Shown here in pieces: positions 41,774 through 49,483 of a DNA stretch of 64,000 nt. A program made the translations under genes and the position numbers. Position 1 is the stretch's first letter. Every line of letters begins with the position of its first letter. Under the pieces are notes generated by a model. The model saw only the letters and a program-made list of their open reading frames with translations. It had not been told where the DNA came from and made no database searches. The DNA is from Micromonospora mirobrigensis (lineage in GTDB: Bacteria; Actinomycetota; Actinomycetes; Mycobacteriales; Micromonosporaceae): positions 372,001-436,000 of the forward strand of contig NZ_FMCX01000002.1 of the NCBI RefSeq assembly GCF_900091555.1, written 5' to 3'.

Positions 41774-42052
41774 ATGCAGTGGTATCTCGCGTTCGCCGGC
41801 GTCGCGCTCGCCACGGGGATCACCGTCCTGCTCTTCGGACGTCGACGGCGTCGGCCGCAGACGGTGGAGGAGAAGGCAGCCGCTGCCCGGGCCGCCATGC
41901 GCGCGATCCGCCGCAGTTCGCCACGTCCCGGGCGCGACGTCTTCGAGCGGGGGTGGGGCGTACCCGACCGGCACTCCGCAGCCGTCGTGGACAACGCGGC
42001 ATACGGCGACGCGGCGACCTTCGACTCGGGCGGCGGCGGTGGGACGGACTGA
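41774..42052 (+). CDS. Small single-pass membrane protein
   Basis: 92 residues: MQWYLAFAGVALATGITVLL as membrane helix, followed by a basic stop-transfer 'FGRRRRRPQTVEEK' and a flexible C-terminus rich in Gly and Asp. TACCGT (41762-41767) lies six bases before the ATG, supporting a leaderless start. No family recognised. Confidence 0.6.
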   Translation: MQWYLAFAGVALATGITVLLFGRRRRRPQTVEEKAAAARAAMRAIRRSSPRPGRDVFERGWGVPDRHSAAVVDNAAYGDAATFDSGGGGGTD

Positions 42053-42103
42053 GGTCGCCGTCCGGTCGGCCCCGCCCGACGTGTCGGACCGGTAGGCCAC
42101 ACT

Positions 42104-42667
42104 GTGGAACATGTCCTCACCCCGCAGCGTCGCGAGCTGACCGACCTCGCCCGCACCGGTCGACGAATCAGATATCTGCACTTCTGGGGCCACCAGCCGC
42201 AGCGGAACGGCAGCGTCGGCGCCGGCTGCCTGAGTCAGTGGTGGCCGGCGCCGTTCACGGTGGACGGTCGGACGTTCGCCACCGCCGAGCACTGGATGAT
42301 GTGGCACAAGGCGGCGCTCTTCGGGGACGAGGAGACCGGCGAGCGGATCCTCGCCGCCGGGCATCCGCACCGGGCCAAGGTCCTCGGCCGGCAGGTGCGC
42401 GGCTTCGACGAGGCGACCTGGACCGCCCGCCGCTATCCGATCGTGGTGGCGGGCAGCGTCGCGAAGTTCGGCCAGCACGACGCGCTCCGGGCATATCTGC
42501 TCGGCACCGGTGACCGGGTGCTGGTGGAGGCGAGCCCGACGGACCGGATCTGGGGCATCGGGTTGACCGCCGACGACGCACGCGCCGCCGACCCGGCCGA
42601 GTGGCGGGGCGAGAACCTGCTCGGTTTCGCCCTGATGGAGGCCCGGGAGGAGCTGCGAGGCGGGTGA
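42104..42667 (+). CDS. NADAR/YbiA-family N-glycosidase-like protein
   Basis: 187 residues. 'RIRYLHFWGHQPQRNGSVGA', 'LSQWWPAPFTVDGRTFATAE', 'HWMMWHKAALFGDEETGERI' and 'GSVAKFGQHDALRAYLLGTG' then 'RIWGIGLTADDARAADPAEW' and 'GENLLGFALMEAREELR' are the complete NADAR pattern. Known members cleave damaged riboflavin intermediates (YbiA) or remove ADP-ribose from guanine in DNA. Which of these applies is open. GTG 42104 is the first plausible start. A NUDIX gene follows 50 bases on. Confidence 0.9.
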   Translation: MEHVLTPQRRELTDLARTGRRIRYLHFWGHQPQRNGSVGAGCLSQWWPAPFTVDGRTFATAEHWMMWHKAALFGDEETGERILAAGHPHRAKVLGRQVRGFDEATWTARRYPIVVAGSVAKFGQHDALRAYLLGTGDRVLVEASPTDRIWGIGLTADDARAADPAEWRGENLLGFALMEAREELRGG

Positions 42668-42717
42668 TGGCCGGCGCGGTGGGCGGCCGGCCGCCCGGCC
42701 CGGTAACGTGCGGCGAC

Positions 42718-43227
42718 ATGACCGGCGCACCGTACTCGCACTGCTCGTACTGCGGCTCGGCCTACCCGGCGGGGGCCGGCTGGCCGCGGATCTGTGCGGT
42801 CTGCGGCCAGACGGTCTGGCGCAATCCGCTGCCGGTGGCGGTGGCGCTGCTGCCGGTGCGCACCGATGCCGGGGTCGGCCTGGTGGCGGTCCGCCGGGAC
42901 ATCGAGCCCGCCCGCGGCGAGCTCGCGCTCCCCGGCGGCTTCATCGAGTACGGCGAGGAGTGGTCCGACGCGCTGGTCCGGGAGCTGCGGGAGGAGACCG
43001 GCCTGATCGGCCGGGCCGACGAGGTGGAGCTGTTCGCGGTGCACGGGGCGCCGGCCGGCGGCACCATGATGGTCTTCGGGGTGCTGCCCGAGCGGCCGGC
43101 CGCCGAGCTGCCGCCGTCGGCGCCGACGGAGGAGGCCACCGAGTGGGTGGTGCTCACCGAGCCGGTGGAGCTGGCCTTCTCCACGCACACCAAGGCGATG
43201 GCCGACTTCTTCGCCGGCCGGGGCTGA
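42718..43227 (+). CDS. NUDIX hydrolase with N-terminal zinc ribbon
   Basis: 169 residues. 'SHCSYCGSAYPAGAGWPRIC' and 'AVCGQTVWRNPLPVA' form a four-Cys zinc ribbon as in NudC-like proteins. The NUDIX box is 'GGFIEYGEEWSDALVRELRE' and 'ETGLIG', with the expected G-x5-E-x7-REVxEExGL spacing. It hydrolyses nucleoside diphosphate linkages, for example NADH or ADP-ribose (family knowledge). TAACGT lies eight bases before ATG 42718. It follows the NADAR gene on the same strand. Confidence 0.9.
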   Translation: MTGAPYSHCSYCGSAYPAGAGWPRICAVCGQTVWRNPLPVAVALLPVRTDAGVGLVAVRRDIEPARGELALPGGFIEYGEEWSDALVRELREETGLIGRADEVELFAVHGAPAGGTMMVFGVLPERPAAELPPSAPTEEATEWVVLTEPVELAFSTHTKAMADFFAGRG

Positions 43228-43266
43228 CCGGCCGCCGTTCCCGGCGACCGGTCGGGCCGCCCCGGC

Positions 43267-44427
43267 TCAGACCCGGGCGGGCTGGGGCGCGAAGGGCACG
43301 GCGGCGGTCAGCTCCTGCTGCGGCTCCCCGGCCGGGTGTCGCCACAGGCCGCGGGCGCGCAGGATCGGCAGCACCCCCTCGCCGAACCAGTACGCCTCCT
43401 CCAGGTGCGGATGCCCGGAGAGGATGAACTCGTCGATGCCCAGGGCGTGGTACTCGGCGATCCGGTCGGCCACCTCGGTGTGGCTGCCGACCAGGGCGGT
43501 GCCCGCCCCGCCGCGGACCAGGCCGACCCCGGCCCAGAGGTTCGGGGCGATCTCCAGCCCGTCGCGGGAGCCGCCGTGCAGGTCGAGCATCCGCCGCTGC
43601 CCCTCGGACTCGCTGCGCCGCAGCCCCTCCTGGGCGGCCCGGATGTCGCTGTCGGAGATGCCGTCGAGCAGCCGTCGGGCCTGCGTCCAGGCCTGCTCGG
43701 CGGTGTCCCGGGCGATGACGTGCAGCCGGATGCCGAAGCGGAGCTCCCGGCCCGCGTCGGCGGCGAGGTTGCGGACCCGGTCCAGCTTGCCGGCCACCTG
43801 GGTGGGCGGCTCGCCCCAGGTCAGGTAGACGTCACTGTGCCGGACGGCGACCGGTAGCGCCGCGGCGGACGAGCCGCCGAAGTAGACCGGCGGGACCTGG
43901 ACGGGCAGCCGGCTCAGCCGGGCGCCCTCGACCCGCAGGTGCTCCCCCGCATGGTCGACGGTCTCGCCGCGCCACAGCGCGCGCACCACACGCAGGAACT
44001 CGTCGGTGCGGGCGTAGCGGGCGTCCTTGTCGAGGAAGTCGCCGTAGGCGCGCTGCTCGGTGGACTCGCCGCCGGTGACGACGTTGAGCAGCAGCCGGCC
44101 GCCGGAGAGCCGTTGGAAGGTGGCGGCCATCTGCGCGGCGAGGGTCGGTGAGAGCAGGCCGGGCCGGAACGCCACCAGGAACTTCAGCCGCTCGGTGACC
44201 TCGGCGAGCATCGCGGTGGCCAGCCAGGCGTCCTCGCACCACGCGCCGGTGGGGGTGAGCGCGCCGACGAAGCCGAGCTGCTCGGCGGTGCGGGCGATCT
44301 GCCCCAGGTAGGCCACGGTCGCCGGCCGGGCGCCACCCGCGCTCCCGATCGGCGTGCCGTGCCCGCCGCCGACGATGTCCCGGCTGTCGCCGTAGGTGGG
44401 CAGGAACCAGTGAAAGGTCAACGACAT
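43267..44427 (-). CDS. Alkanesulfonate monooxygenase-like LLM flavoprotein (SsuD type)
   Basis: 386 residues, TIM-barrel luciferase-like enzyme. 'MSLTFHWFLPTYGDSRDIVG' at the start, 'GFVGALTPTGAWCEDAWLAT', 'LKFLVAFRPGLLSPTLAAQM' and 'GRLLLNVVTGGE' are typical of SsuD/sulfonate monooxygenases, including the active-site Cys region and 'NVVTGG' FMN loop. It would use FMNH2 and O2 to release sulfite from alkanesulfonates. ATG 44427 has AGGAGGAC upstream. Divergent from the methanethiol-oxidase unit, across a gap with a dyad. Confidence 0.87.
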   Translation of the reverse strand: MSLTFHWFLPTYGDSRDIVGGGHGTPIGSAGGARPATVAYLGQIARTAEQLGFVGALTPTGAWCEDAWLATAMLAEVTERLKFLVAFRPGLLSPTLAAQMAATFQRLSGGRLLLNVVTGGESTEQRAYGDFLDKDARYARTDEFLRVVRALWRGETVDHAGEHLRVEGARLSRLPVQVPPVYFGGSSAAALPVAVRHSDVYLTWGEPPTQVAGKLDRVRNLAADAGRELRFGIRLHVIARDTAEQAWTQARRLLDGISDSDIRAAQEGLRRSESEGQRRMLDLHGGSRDGLEIAPNLWAGVGLVRGGAGTALVGSHTEVADRIAEYHALGIDEFILSGHPHLEEAYWFGEGVLPILRARGLWRHPAGEPQQELTAAVPFAPQPARV

Positions 44428-44479
44428 CGGAGAGTCCTCCTGGGGGGGTGGGACGGCGACCGCCACAGGCTACCCATTA

Positions 44480-44500
44480 AACCTACCGGCTTGGTAGGTT
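44480..44500. promoter_or_regulatory. Operator-like dyad upstream of the ssuD-like gene
   Basis: AACCTACC (44480-44487), GGCTT, GGTAGGTT (44493-44500): perfect 8-bp arms, located about 55 bases upstream of the ssuD-like ATG and upstream of the methanethiol-oxidase unit. A candidate site for a sulfur-responsive repressor. Confidence 0.6.
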
Positions 44501-44606
44501 GGCCCGGATGCGAGTTCAGCATGCTGGAGCCCGACCCCCTGGTCGTCCACGCTCCGCTCCGCTCGGACCGATATCCGACCGTGCGGTGCGGGTGCCGGAG
44601 AGGAGG

Positions 44607-44684
44607 ATGGGGACACCCGCGCTCCCCCGACCGACCGGACGTCGCCGCCGGCTGCTCGACCGCCTCGGCGTGCCCGCCGCCTGA
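44607..44684 (+). CDS. Possible short leader ORF before the methanethiol-oxidase gene
   Basis: 25 codons, MGTPALPRPTGRRRRLLDRL then GVPAA, ending 15 bases before the next ATG. AGGAGG directly abuts the ATG, so the spacing is poor. The arginine-rich middle is faintly like the 'RRHVDL.R' leader peptides of sulfur genes, but it has no Cys. It may be only a chance frame. Confidence 0.25.
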   Translation: MGTPALPRPTGRRRRLLDRLGVPAA

Positions 44685-44699
44685 CCACCGGAGCCCCCG

Positions 44700-46118
44700 A
44701 TGACCCGTTGGACCCCCGACCCGACCTTCTATCCCTCCCCCCGCGAGGCCGCCACCGCGCCGGCCGAGAAGCTGGCCTACGTGGCCGCCTTCGACCGCGA
44801 CGCCCAACGCCCCGACGCGATCGTCGTGCTCGACACCGACCCCGACTCCCCCGACTACGGCCGGGTGGTCGGCTGGACGGAGCTGCCGAACACCGGCGAC
44901 GAGCTGCACCACTTCGGCTGGAACGCGTGCAGCAGCGCGCTCTGCCCGACCGCCCCGCACCCGCACGTGGAACGCCGCTACCTGATCGTGCCCGGGCTGC
45001 GGTCGTCCCGGATCCACGTCATCGACACCAAGCCCGACCCGCGGGCGCCGAAGGTGGTCAAGGTCGTCGAGGCGGAGGAGCTGGCGAAGCGGGCCGGCTA
45101 CTCCCGGCCGCACACCGTCCACTGCGGACCCGACGGCATCTACGTCTCCGCGCTCGGCGGTGCCGACGGCGAGGAGGGCCCGGGCGGCATCGCCATCCTG
45201 GACCACACCACCTTCGACGTCCGCGGCGCCTGGGAGGCCGACCGGGGGCCGCAGTTCCTCGCGTACGACGTGTGGTGGCACCTCACCCAGGACGTGCTGG
45301 TCACCAGCGAGTGGGGCACCCCGTCGATGATCGAGGACGGCATCGTCGGCGAGCTGCTGCTCGGCCGGCGCTACGGCCACGCCATCCACTTCTGGGACCT
45401 GGCGAAGCGGCGGCACGTGCAGCGGGTCGACCTGGGCGACCAGTACCAGATGCCCCTCGAACTACGCCCGGCGCACGACCCGACCAGGTCGTACGGCTTC
45501 GTCGGGGTGGTGGTCAGCGTCGAGGACCTCTCGGCGTCGGTGTGGCTGTGGCACCGCGACGGCGACGGCCGGGACGCGCCCTGGGCGGTGACCCGGGTGA
45601 TCGACATCCCGGCCGAGCCGGCCGACCCGGCGGACCTGCCCGACCTGCTCAAGCCGTTCGGCGCGGTGCCACCGCTGGTCACCGACATCGACCTGTCGGT
45701 GGACGACCGGTTCCTCTACGTCTCCTGCTGGGGCACCGGCGAGCTGCGCCAGTACGACGTCACCGACCCGTTCCACCCGGTGCTCACCGGCTCGGTGCGC
45801 CTCGGCGGCGTCGTGGCCCGCACCGCCCACCCCGCCGCCCCGGACGAGCCCCTCGCCGGCGGCCCGCAGATGGTGGAGATCAGCCGCGACGGCCGCCGGG
45901 TCTACGTCAGCAACTCGCTCTACGGCTCCTGGGACGACCAGTTCTATCCCGACGGGGTGGGGGCGTGGCTGGCCAAGCTGGACGTCGACCCGGAGCGCGG
46001 CGGGCTCACCCCGGACCCGCGGTTCTTCCCGCGCGGCGAGCAGTTCCGCGGGCTGCGGGTGCACCAGACCCGGTTGCAGGGCGGGGACGCCAGCTCCGAC
46101 TCGTACTGCTTCCCGTGA
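44700..46118 (+). CDS. Methanethiol oxidase/selenium-binding protein (SBP56) homologue
   Basis: 472 residues, a seven-bladed beta-propeller. Diagnostic parts are 'DELHHFGWNACSSALC', 'RYLIVPGLRSSRIHVIDTKP', 'SRPHTVHCGPDGIYVSALGG', 'DVWWHLTQDVLVTSEWGTPS' and 'DDRFLYVSCWGTGELRQYDV'. The 'SS.LC' Cys and the His residues match bacterial methanethiol oxidases, which convert CH3SH to formaldehyde, sulfide and H2O2 with a copper centre. Its stop overlaps the next membrane gene (GTGA). It fits the sulfur context on both sides. Confidence 0.87.
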   Translation: MTRWTPDPTFYPSPREAATAPAEKLAYVAAFDRDAQRPDAIVVLDTDPDSPDYGRVVGWTELPNTGDELHHFGWNACSSALCPTAPHPHVERRYLIVPGLRSSRIHVIDTKPDPRAPKVVKVVEAEELAKRAGYSRPHTVHCGPDGIYVSALGGADGEEGPGGIAILDHTTFDVRGAWEADRGPQFLAYDVWWHLTQDVLVTSEWGTPSMIEDGIVGELLLGRRYGHAIHFWDLAKRRHVQRVDLGDQYQMPLELRPAHDPTRSYGFVGVVVSVEDLSASVWLWHRDGDGRDAPWAVTRVIDIPAEPADPADLPDLLKPFGAVPPLVTDIDLSVDDRFLYVSCWGTGELRQYDVTDPFHPVLTGSVRLGGVVARTAHPAAPDEPLAGGPQMVEISRDGRRVYVSNSLYGSWDDQFYPDGVGAWLAKLDVDPERGGLTPDPRFFPRGEQFRGLRVHQTRLQGGDASSDSYCFP

Positions 46119-46753
46119 CCGGCACGACCCTGGCGACGCTGGCCGCGCTCGGCGCCTTCCACGGCCTGAACCCGGCGATGGGCTGGCTGCTGGCGGTGGG
46201 CCGCGGGTTGCAGGAGCGGCGGCGGGCGGCGCTGCTGGCGGCCCTGCCGCCGATCGCGCTGGGCCACCTGGCCTCGGTGGCGGTGATCGCCGCGCTGGTC
46301 ACCGCCACCCGGTCGGTCACCGCCAGCCGGGCGCTCGCGGTGGCCGGCGGAGTGCTGCTGGTCGGGTACGGGTTGTGGCGGCTGCTCTCCGAGCGGCACT
46401 TCCGCTGGGCCGGGATGCGACTGTCCGCGGGACAACTGGCCGGCTGGTCGTTCCTGATGTCCTCGGCCCACGGCGCCGGGCTGATGCTGCTGCCGGTGCT
46501 GCTCGCCGAGCCGACCCCGGCGGGCGGGCCGCACGCCGGGCACCTGGCCGCCGCCCCGGCCGGCGCGCTGACCGGCCTGGCCGCGGCGGGCGTGCACACC
46601 GTCGCCATGCTCGCCGTCGCCACCGTGATCGCGCTTGTGGTGTACGAGGTGCTCGGCGTCGGCGTGCTGCGGAAGGCGTGGTTCAACGTCGACCGGCTCT
46701 GGGCCGGGGTGCTCGTCGCCGCCGGGGTGGTGACGCTGGTCGGGGCGAGCTGA
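46115..46753 (+). CDS. Polytopic membrane protein coupled to methanethiol oxidase
   Basis: 212 residues and about six helices. GTG 46115 overlaps the upstream stop. Polar motifs inside or next to membrane segments are 'GAFHGLNPAMGWLLAVGRGL', 'ALGHLASVAVIA', 'MSSAHGAGLMLLPVLLAEP' and 'HTVAMLAVATVIALVVYEVL', that is several His, Asn and Met residues that could bind a metal. This recalls NicO/NiCoT-like transporters without matching them. I infer a role in metal (perhaps copper) delivery or substrate transport for the oxidase. Function unproven. Confidence 0.7.
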   Translation: MTGTTLATLAALGAFHGLNPAMGWLLAVGRGLQERRRAALLAALPPIALGHLASVAVIAALVTATRSVTASRALAVAGGVLLVGYGLWRLLSERHFRWAGMRLSAGQLAGWSFLMSSAHGAGLMLLPVLLAEPTPAGGPHAGHLAAAPAGALTGLAAAGVHTVAMLAVATVIALVVYEVLGVGVLRKAWFNVDRLWAGVLVAAGVVTLVGAS

Positions 46754-46828
46754 GCACCGCCGCCGGGGCCGGCAATTCCTACTGCTTGAATGGGGATGGC
46801 AACGTCGCTGAACGGTCAGGAGGCCGGC

Positions 46829-48109
46829 ATGTCCCGTACCCCGTCGTGGGAGGAGGCCCGGCACGACGACCTGCGGGCCCGGCAGTGGCTGGCCGGCCGG
46901 GCCGACGGCGGCGGGGTGTCCCGGCAGGGCCTGCTGGAGCTCGGCGCGGCGATGGGCGCGCTGACCGCCGCCGCGCGGGAGCGGGAGCCCGTGGCGGTCG
47001 CCGCCGACCCGGTCGGTGTCGACCCGGGCGGCATCGTCAAGCCGCTTCCCCCCGAGCTGCTCACCCCGCTGGACACCAACGCGGAGATGCGCTGGGCGGC
47101 GATGGCCGGGCAGGGGTACGTCGTCCCCACCGACCGGTTCTTCGTCCGCAACCACACCCGCACCCCCGCCATCGACCCGGACCACTGGCGGCTGAGCCTG
47201 CACGGCACCGGGCTGCGCGGCCGGCCCGGGCGGGACCGGCCGGTCGAGTTCGGTCTTGCCGACCTGCGGCGGCTGCCCGCCGAGCGGATCACCGCGCTTG
47301 TCGAGTGCGCCGGCAACGGGCGCCGGTTCTTCGACACCCAACAGGGCACTCCCGCACCGGGAGTGGCCTGGGGCCTGGGCGGCGTCGGGGTGGCCAGCTG
47401 GACGGGAGTACGGCTGTCGACGGTGCTGCGGCTGGCCGGGCTCACCGACGCCGCGGTCGACGTGATGCCGGAGGGTCTGGACCCGGCGTACGTCACCGGC
47501 GGGGTGGACCTGGGCCGGGTACGCCGGCCGCTGCCGCTGCGCAAGGCCCTCGACGACGTGCTGTTGGCCTACGCGATGAACGACGAACCGCTGCCGCCGG
47601 ACCACGGCTTCCCGGTGCGGCTGGTGGTGCCCGGCTGGATCGGCATCGCCTCGATCAAGTGGGTCGGCCCGGTGGAGGTCTCCGCCAGCCCGCTCTTCTC
47701 CCCCTGGAACACCCGGTTCTACCGGATGTTCGGCCCCGGGCACGCCGCCGACGGTGACCCACTCACCGCCCAGTCGGTGAAGAGCGCCTTCGAGCTGCCC
47801 TGGGACGCCCGCGTCCCGGCCAGCGCCGACCTGCTGCTGCGCGGCCGCTCCTGGTCCGGCAACGGGCCGATCCGCACTGTGGAGGTGGACACCGGGGACG
47901 GGTGGTGTCCCGCGGAGCTGGTCGCCGCCGACGCCGGTGGCCCCTGGCAGCGGTGGACGGCCCGCTGGCGCCCGCCCGCGCCCGGTGCGTACCGGTTGCG
48001 GGCCCGGGCCACCGACGTCACCGGCGCGGGCCAGCCCGACCGGGCCGCCCCGAACGCGCTGGGCTACCTCTTCGACGGGGTGGTCCGCCACCCGGTCACG
48101 GTGGCCTGA
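46829..48109 (+). CDS. Sulfite-oxidase-like molybdopterin enzyme
   Basis: 426 residues. The molybdopterin fold is evident from 'YVVPTDRFFVRNHTRTPAID', 'ITALVECAGNGRRFFDTQQG' with the Mo-ligand Cys, 'WTGVRLSTVLRLAGL', 'DEPLPPDHGFPVRLVVPGWI' and 'IKWVGPVEV', followed by the C-terminal dimerisation domain. No haem domain is present, so it resembles SorA/YedY-type enzymes. It may oxidise sulfite released by the SsuD-like enzyme. ATG 46829 has TCAGGAGG upstream. The segment 'GVSRQGLLELGAAMGAL' looks like a decayed Tat signal (RQ instead of RR). Confidence 0.87.
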   Translation: MSRTPSWEEARHDDLRARQWLAGRADGGGVSRQGLLELGAAMGALTAAAREREPVAVAADPVGVDPGGIVKPLPPELLTPLDTNAEMRWAAMAGQGYVVPTDRFFVRNHTRTPAIDPDHWRLSLHGTGLRGRPGRDRPVEFGLADLRRLPAERITALVECAGNGRRFFDTQQGTPAPGVAWGLGGVGVASWTGVRLSTVLRLAGLTDAAVDVMPEGLDPAYVTGGVDLGRVRRPLPLRKALDDVLLAYAMNDEPLPPDHGFPVRLVVPGWIGIASIKWVGPVEVSASPLFSPWNTRFYRMFGPGHAADGDPLTAQSVKSAFELPWDARVPASADLLLRGRSWSGNGPIRTVEVDTGDGWCPAELVAADAGGPWQRWTARWRPPAPGAYRLRARATDVTGAGQPDRAAPNALGYLFDGVVRHPVTVA

Positions 48110-48210
48110 CCGGGCCGGACCTGGGCCGCGCCCGGCCCGGGTAAGGCCCGCAGGGTGAGGGTGGTCATAACGACTGGACGATCACCGGTGACAGCTCCTA
48201 GATTTCTGGT

Positions 48211-48316
48211 CAGGTCATGAGTGCCAGCGCGAAGCCCCGGCTCGCTGGCCGGCAACCCTCCTCCACGGTGGGGTGCTCCGGGTGAGGACCGGGCACCGGC
48301 GTCGCGCCGGTGCAAG
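48211..48316 (+). promoter_or_regulatory. SAM-IV riboswitch-like RNA
   Basis: The leader begins with GGTCATGAG and has the SAM-clan core 'GCCGGCAACC'. GGTC (48213-48216) pairs with GACC (48287-48290) to close the aptamer; GCCAGCG (48223-48229) pairs with CGCTGGC (48243-48249); a CC-rich/GG-rich arm follows; and a 9-bp hairpin GCACCGGCG/CGCCGGTGC lies at 48293-48313. This layout matches actinobacterial SAM-IV riboswitches, which turn off sulfur-amino-acid genes when S-adenosylmethionine is abundant. The promoter is probably in 48110-48205, where ATTTCT and CTAGAT words occur, but it is not certain. Confidence 0.82.
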
Positions 48317-48359
48317 CGTGGCCTGGTTCCCAGGTCAACACACCGACCCAGGGAGAACC

Positions 48360-48485
48360 ATGCCTGCCTTTCCTTCCGCGTCACCCGTCGCGCCGTCCGC
48401 GACCGGCCCGATGCTGGTCAAGCGGCGGCACGTCGACCTGATGCGGGTCTGCAGCGACGGCTGTCGTCGCCGCCCCACGCTCTGA
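48360..48485 (+). CDS. Putative Cys-containing leader peptide
   Basis: 41 codons from ATG 48360, behind AGGGAGAACC, or 24 codons from ATG 48411: MLVKRRHVDLMRVCSDGCRR then RPTL. 'KRRHVDLMRV..(D)GC' is the signature of the short leader peptides that precede sulfur-metabolism genes in actinomycetes. There, ribosome pausing at Cys codons is thought to control the downstream genes. It lies between the riboswitch and the ABC importer, followed by competing hairpins. Confidence 0.75.
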   Translation: MPAFPSASPVAPSATGPMLVKRRHVDLMRVCSDGCRRRPTL

Positions 48486-48517
48486 TCCACCCCTCCCCTG
48501 CTCGTACCACCCGAAGC

Positions 48518-48564
48518 GGTGCGCCCTCGTGCGGCGCACCGTCGGTGGCGTGCGCCCGTGCGCC
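48518..48564 (+). promoter_or_regulatory. Attenuator-like alternative hairpins behind the leader peptide
   Basis: GGTGCGCC (48518-48525) pairs with GGCGCACC (48533-48540). The latter can instead pair with GTGCGCC at 48550-48556 or 48558-48564. Such mutually exclusive stems between a leader ORF and the next gene's GGAGAG ribosome site (48579-48584) are what attenuation needs. Confidence 0.5.
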
Positions 48565-48588
48565 GCCCGACATCCCTCGGAGAGACCC

Positions 48589-49446
48589 GTGCGATTCCTT
48601 CCCGCCCTGTCCAAGGTGGCCGCCCTCGGCGCCGCCGCCGTGCTCGCCGCCACCACGCTCACCGCCTGCGGCGGCGACGACTCCACCGCCTCGGCCGACA
48701 ACCCGTACGGGTTGCAGCAGGCGGGCGTGCTGCGGGCCGGCACCCTGACCGACGCCCCGCCGAACGTGTATCTCAAGGACGGCAGGTTCACCGGCTTCGA
48801 CAACGACCTGCTCACCGCGGTGGCCGGCAAGATCGGCCTGAAGGTGGAGTTCGTCGGCACCGACTTCTCCGCGCTGCTGTCGCAGGTCAACAACCGCAAG
48901 TTCGACGTGGGCAGCTCGTCGATCACCATCACCGAGGCGCGGAAGAAGACCGTCGACTTCGGCAACGGCTACGACTTCGGCTACTTCGGACTCGACGTGC
49001 CGGCCGGCTCCCCGGTCACCGGCTTCGACCAGCTCGCCGGCAAGCGGGTGGTCGTCGTGCAGGGCACCGTCCAGGACGACTACGCCACCGGCAAGGGCCT
49101 CGACCCGGTGCGGGTGCCCGACTACAACGGCGCGCTCAACCAGCTCAAGGCGGGCACCGCCGACGCCTGGATCGCCCCCGCCGAGATCGGGGAGAAGTCC
49201 GCCGCGGACAGCGCCGGCAAGATCACGGTGGCGGCCAAGGAGCTCAGCCCCGCGCCGACCGCGTACGCGGTGGCCAAGGGGAACGACAAGCTCCGCGAGG
49301 CGCTGAACAAGGGCCTGGACGAGGTGATCGCCGACGGCACCTGGACGAAGCTCCAGGCGCAGTACTACCCGGGCCGGCCCATCCCGGCCGACTTCAAGCC
49401 GGGCAGCGGCACCGTGGCGGCGCCGTCGCCGTCGGCGGCTTCCTGA
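48589..49446 (+). CDS. Amino-acid ABC importer, solute-binding lipoprotein (probably cystine or methionine)
   Basis: 285 residues. The signal 'VRFLPALSKVAALGAAAVLA' ends in a lipobox (LTAC), so it is a lipoprotein. The binding domain is of the polar-amino-acid family: 'LRAGTLTDAPPNVYLKDGRF', 'TGFDNDLLTAVAGKIGLKVE', 'NNRKFDVGSSSITITEARKK' and 'TVDFGNGYDFGYFGLDVPAG'. GTG 48589 follows GGAGAG. The SAM-IV-like riboswitch and the Cys leader upstream point to a sulfur amino acid as ligand. Binding residues alone do not decide between cystine and methionine. Confidence 0.88.
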   Translation: MRFLPALSKVAALGAAAVLAATTLTACGGDDSTASADNPYGLQQAGVLRAGTLTDAPPNVYLKDGRFTGFDNDLLTAVAGKIGLKVEFVGTDFSALLSQVNNRKFDVGSSSITITEARKKTVDFGNGYDFGYFGLDVPAGSPVTGFDQLAGKRVVVVQGTVQDDYATGKGLDPVRVPDYNGALNQLKAGTADAWIAPAEIGEKSAADSAGKITVAAKELSPAPTAYAVAKGNDKLREALNKGLDEVIADGTWTKLQAQYYPGRPIPADFKPGSGTVAAPSPSAAS

Positions 49447-49483
49447 GACACGCACCAGACGAGCGGGGCGGTGGGAGAACACG

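Noticed and set aside
44521..44703. Cys-containing frame MLEPDPLVVHAPLRSDRYPT... as a leader peptide of the methanethiol oxidase gene
   Set aside because: No ribosome site, too long, and lacking the RRHVDL-type signature; it would run into the next gene's start.
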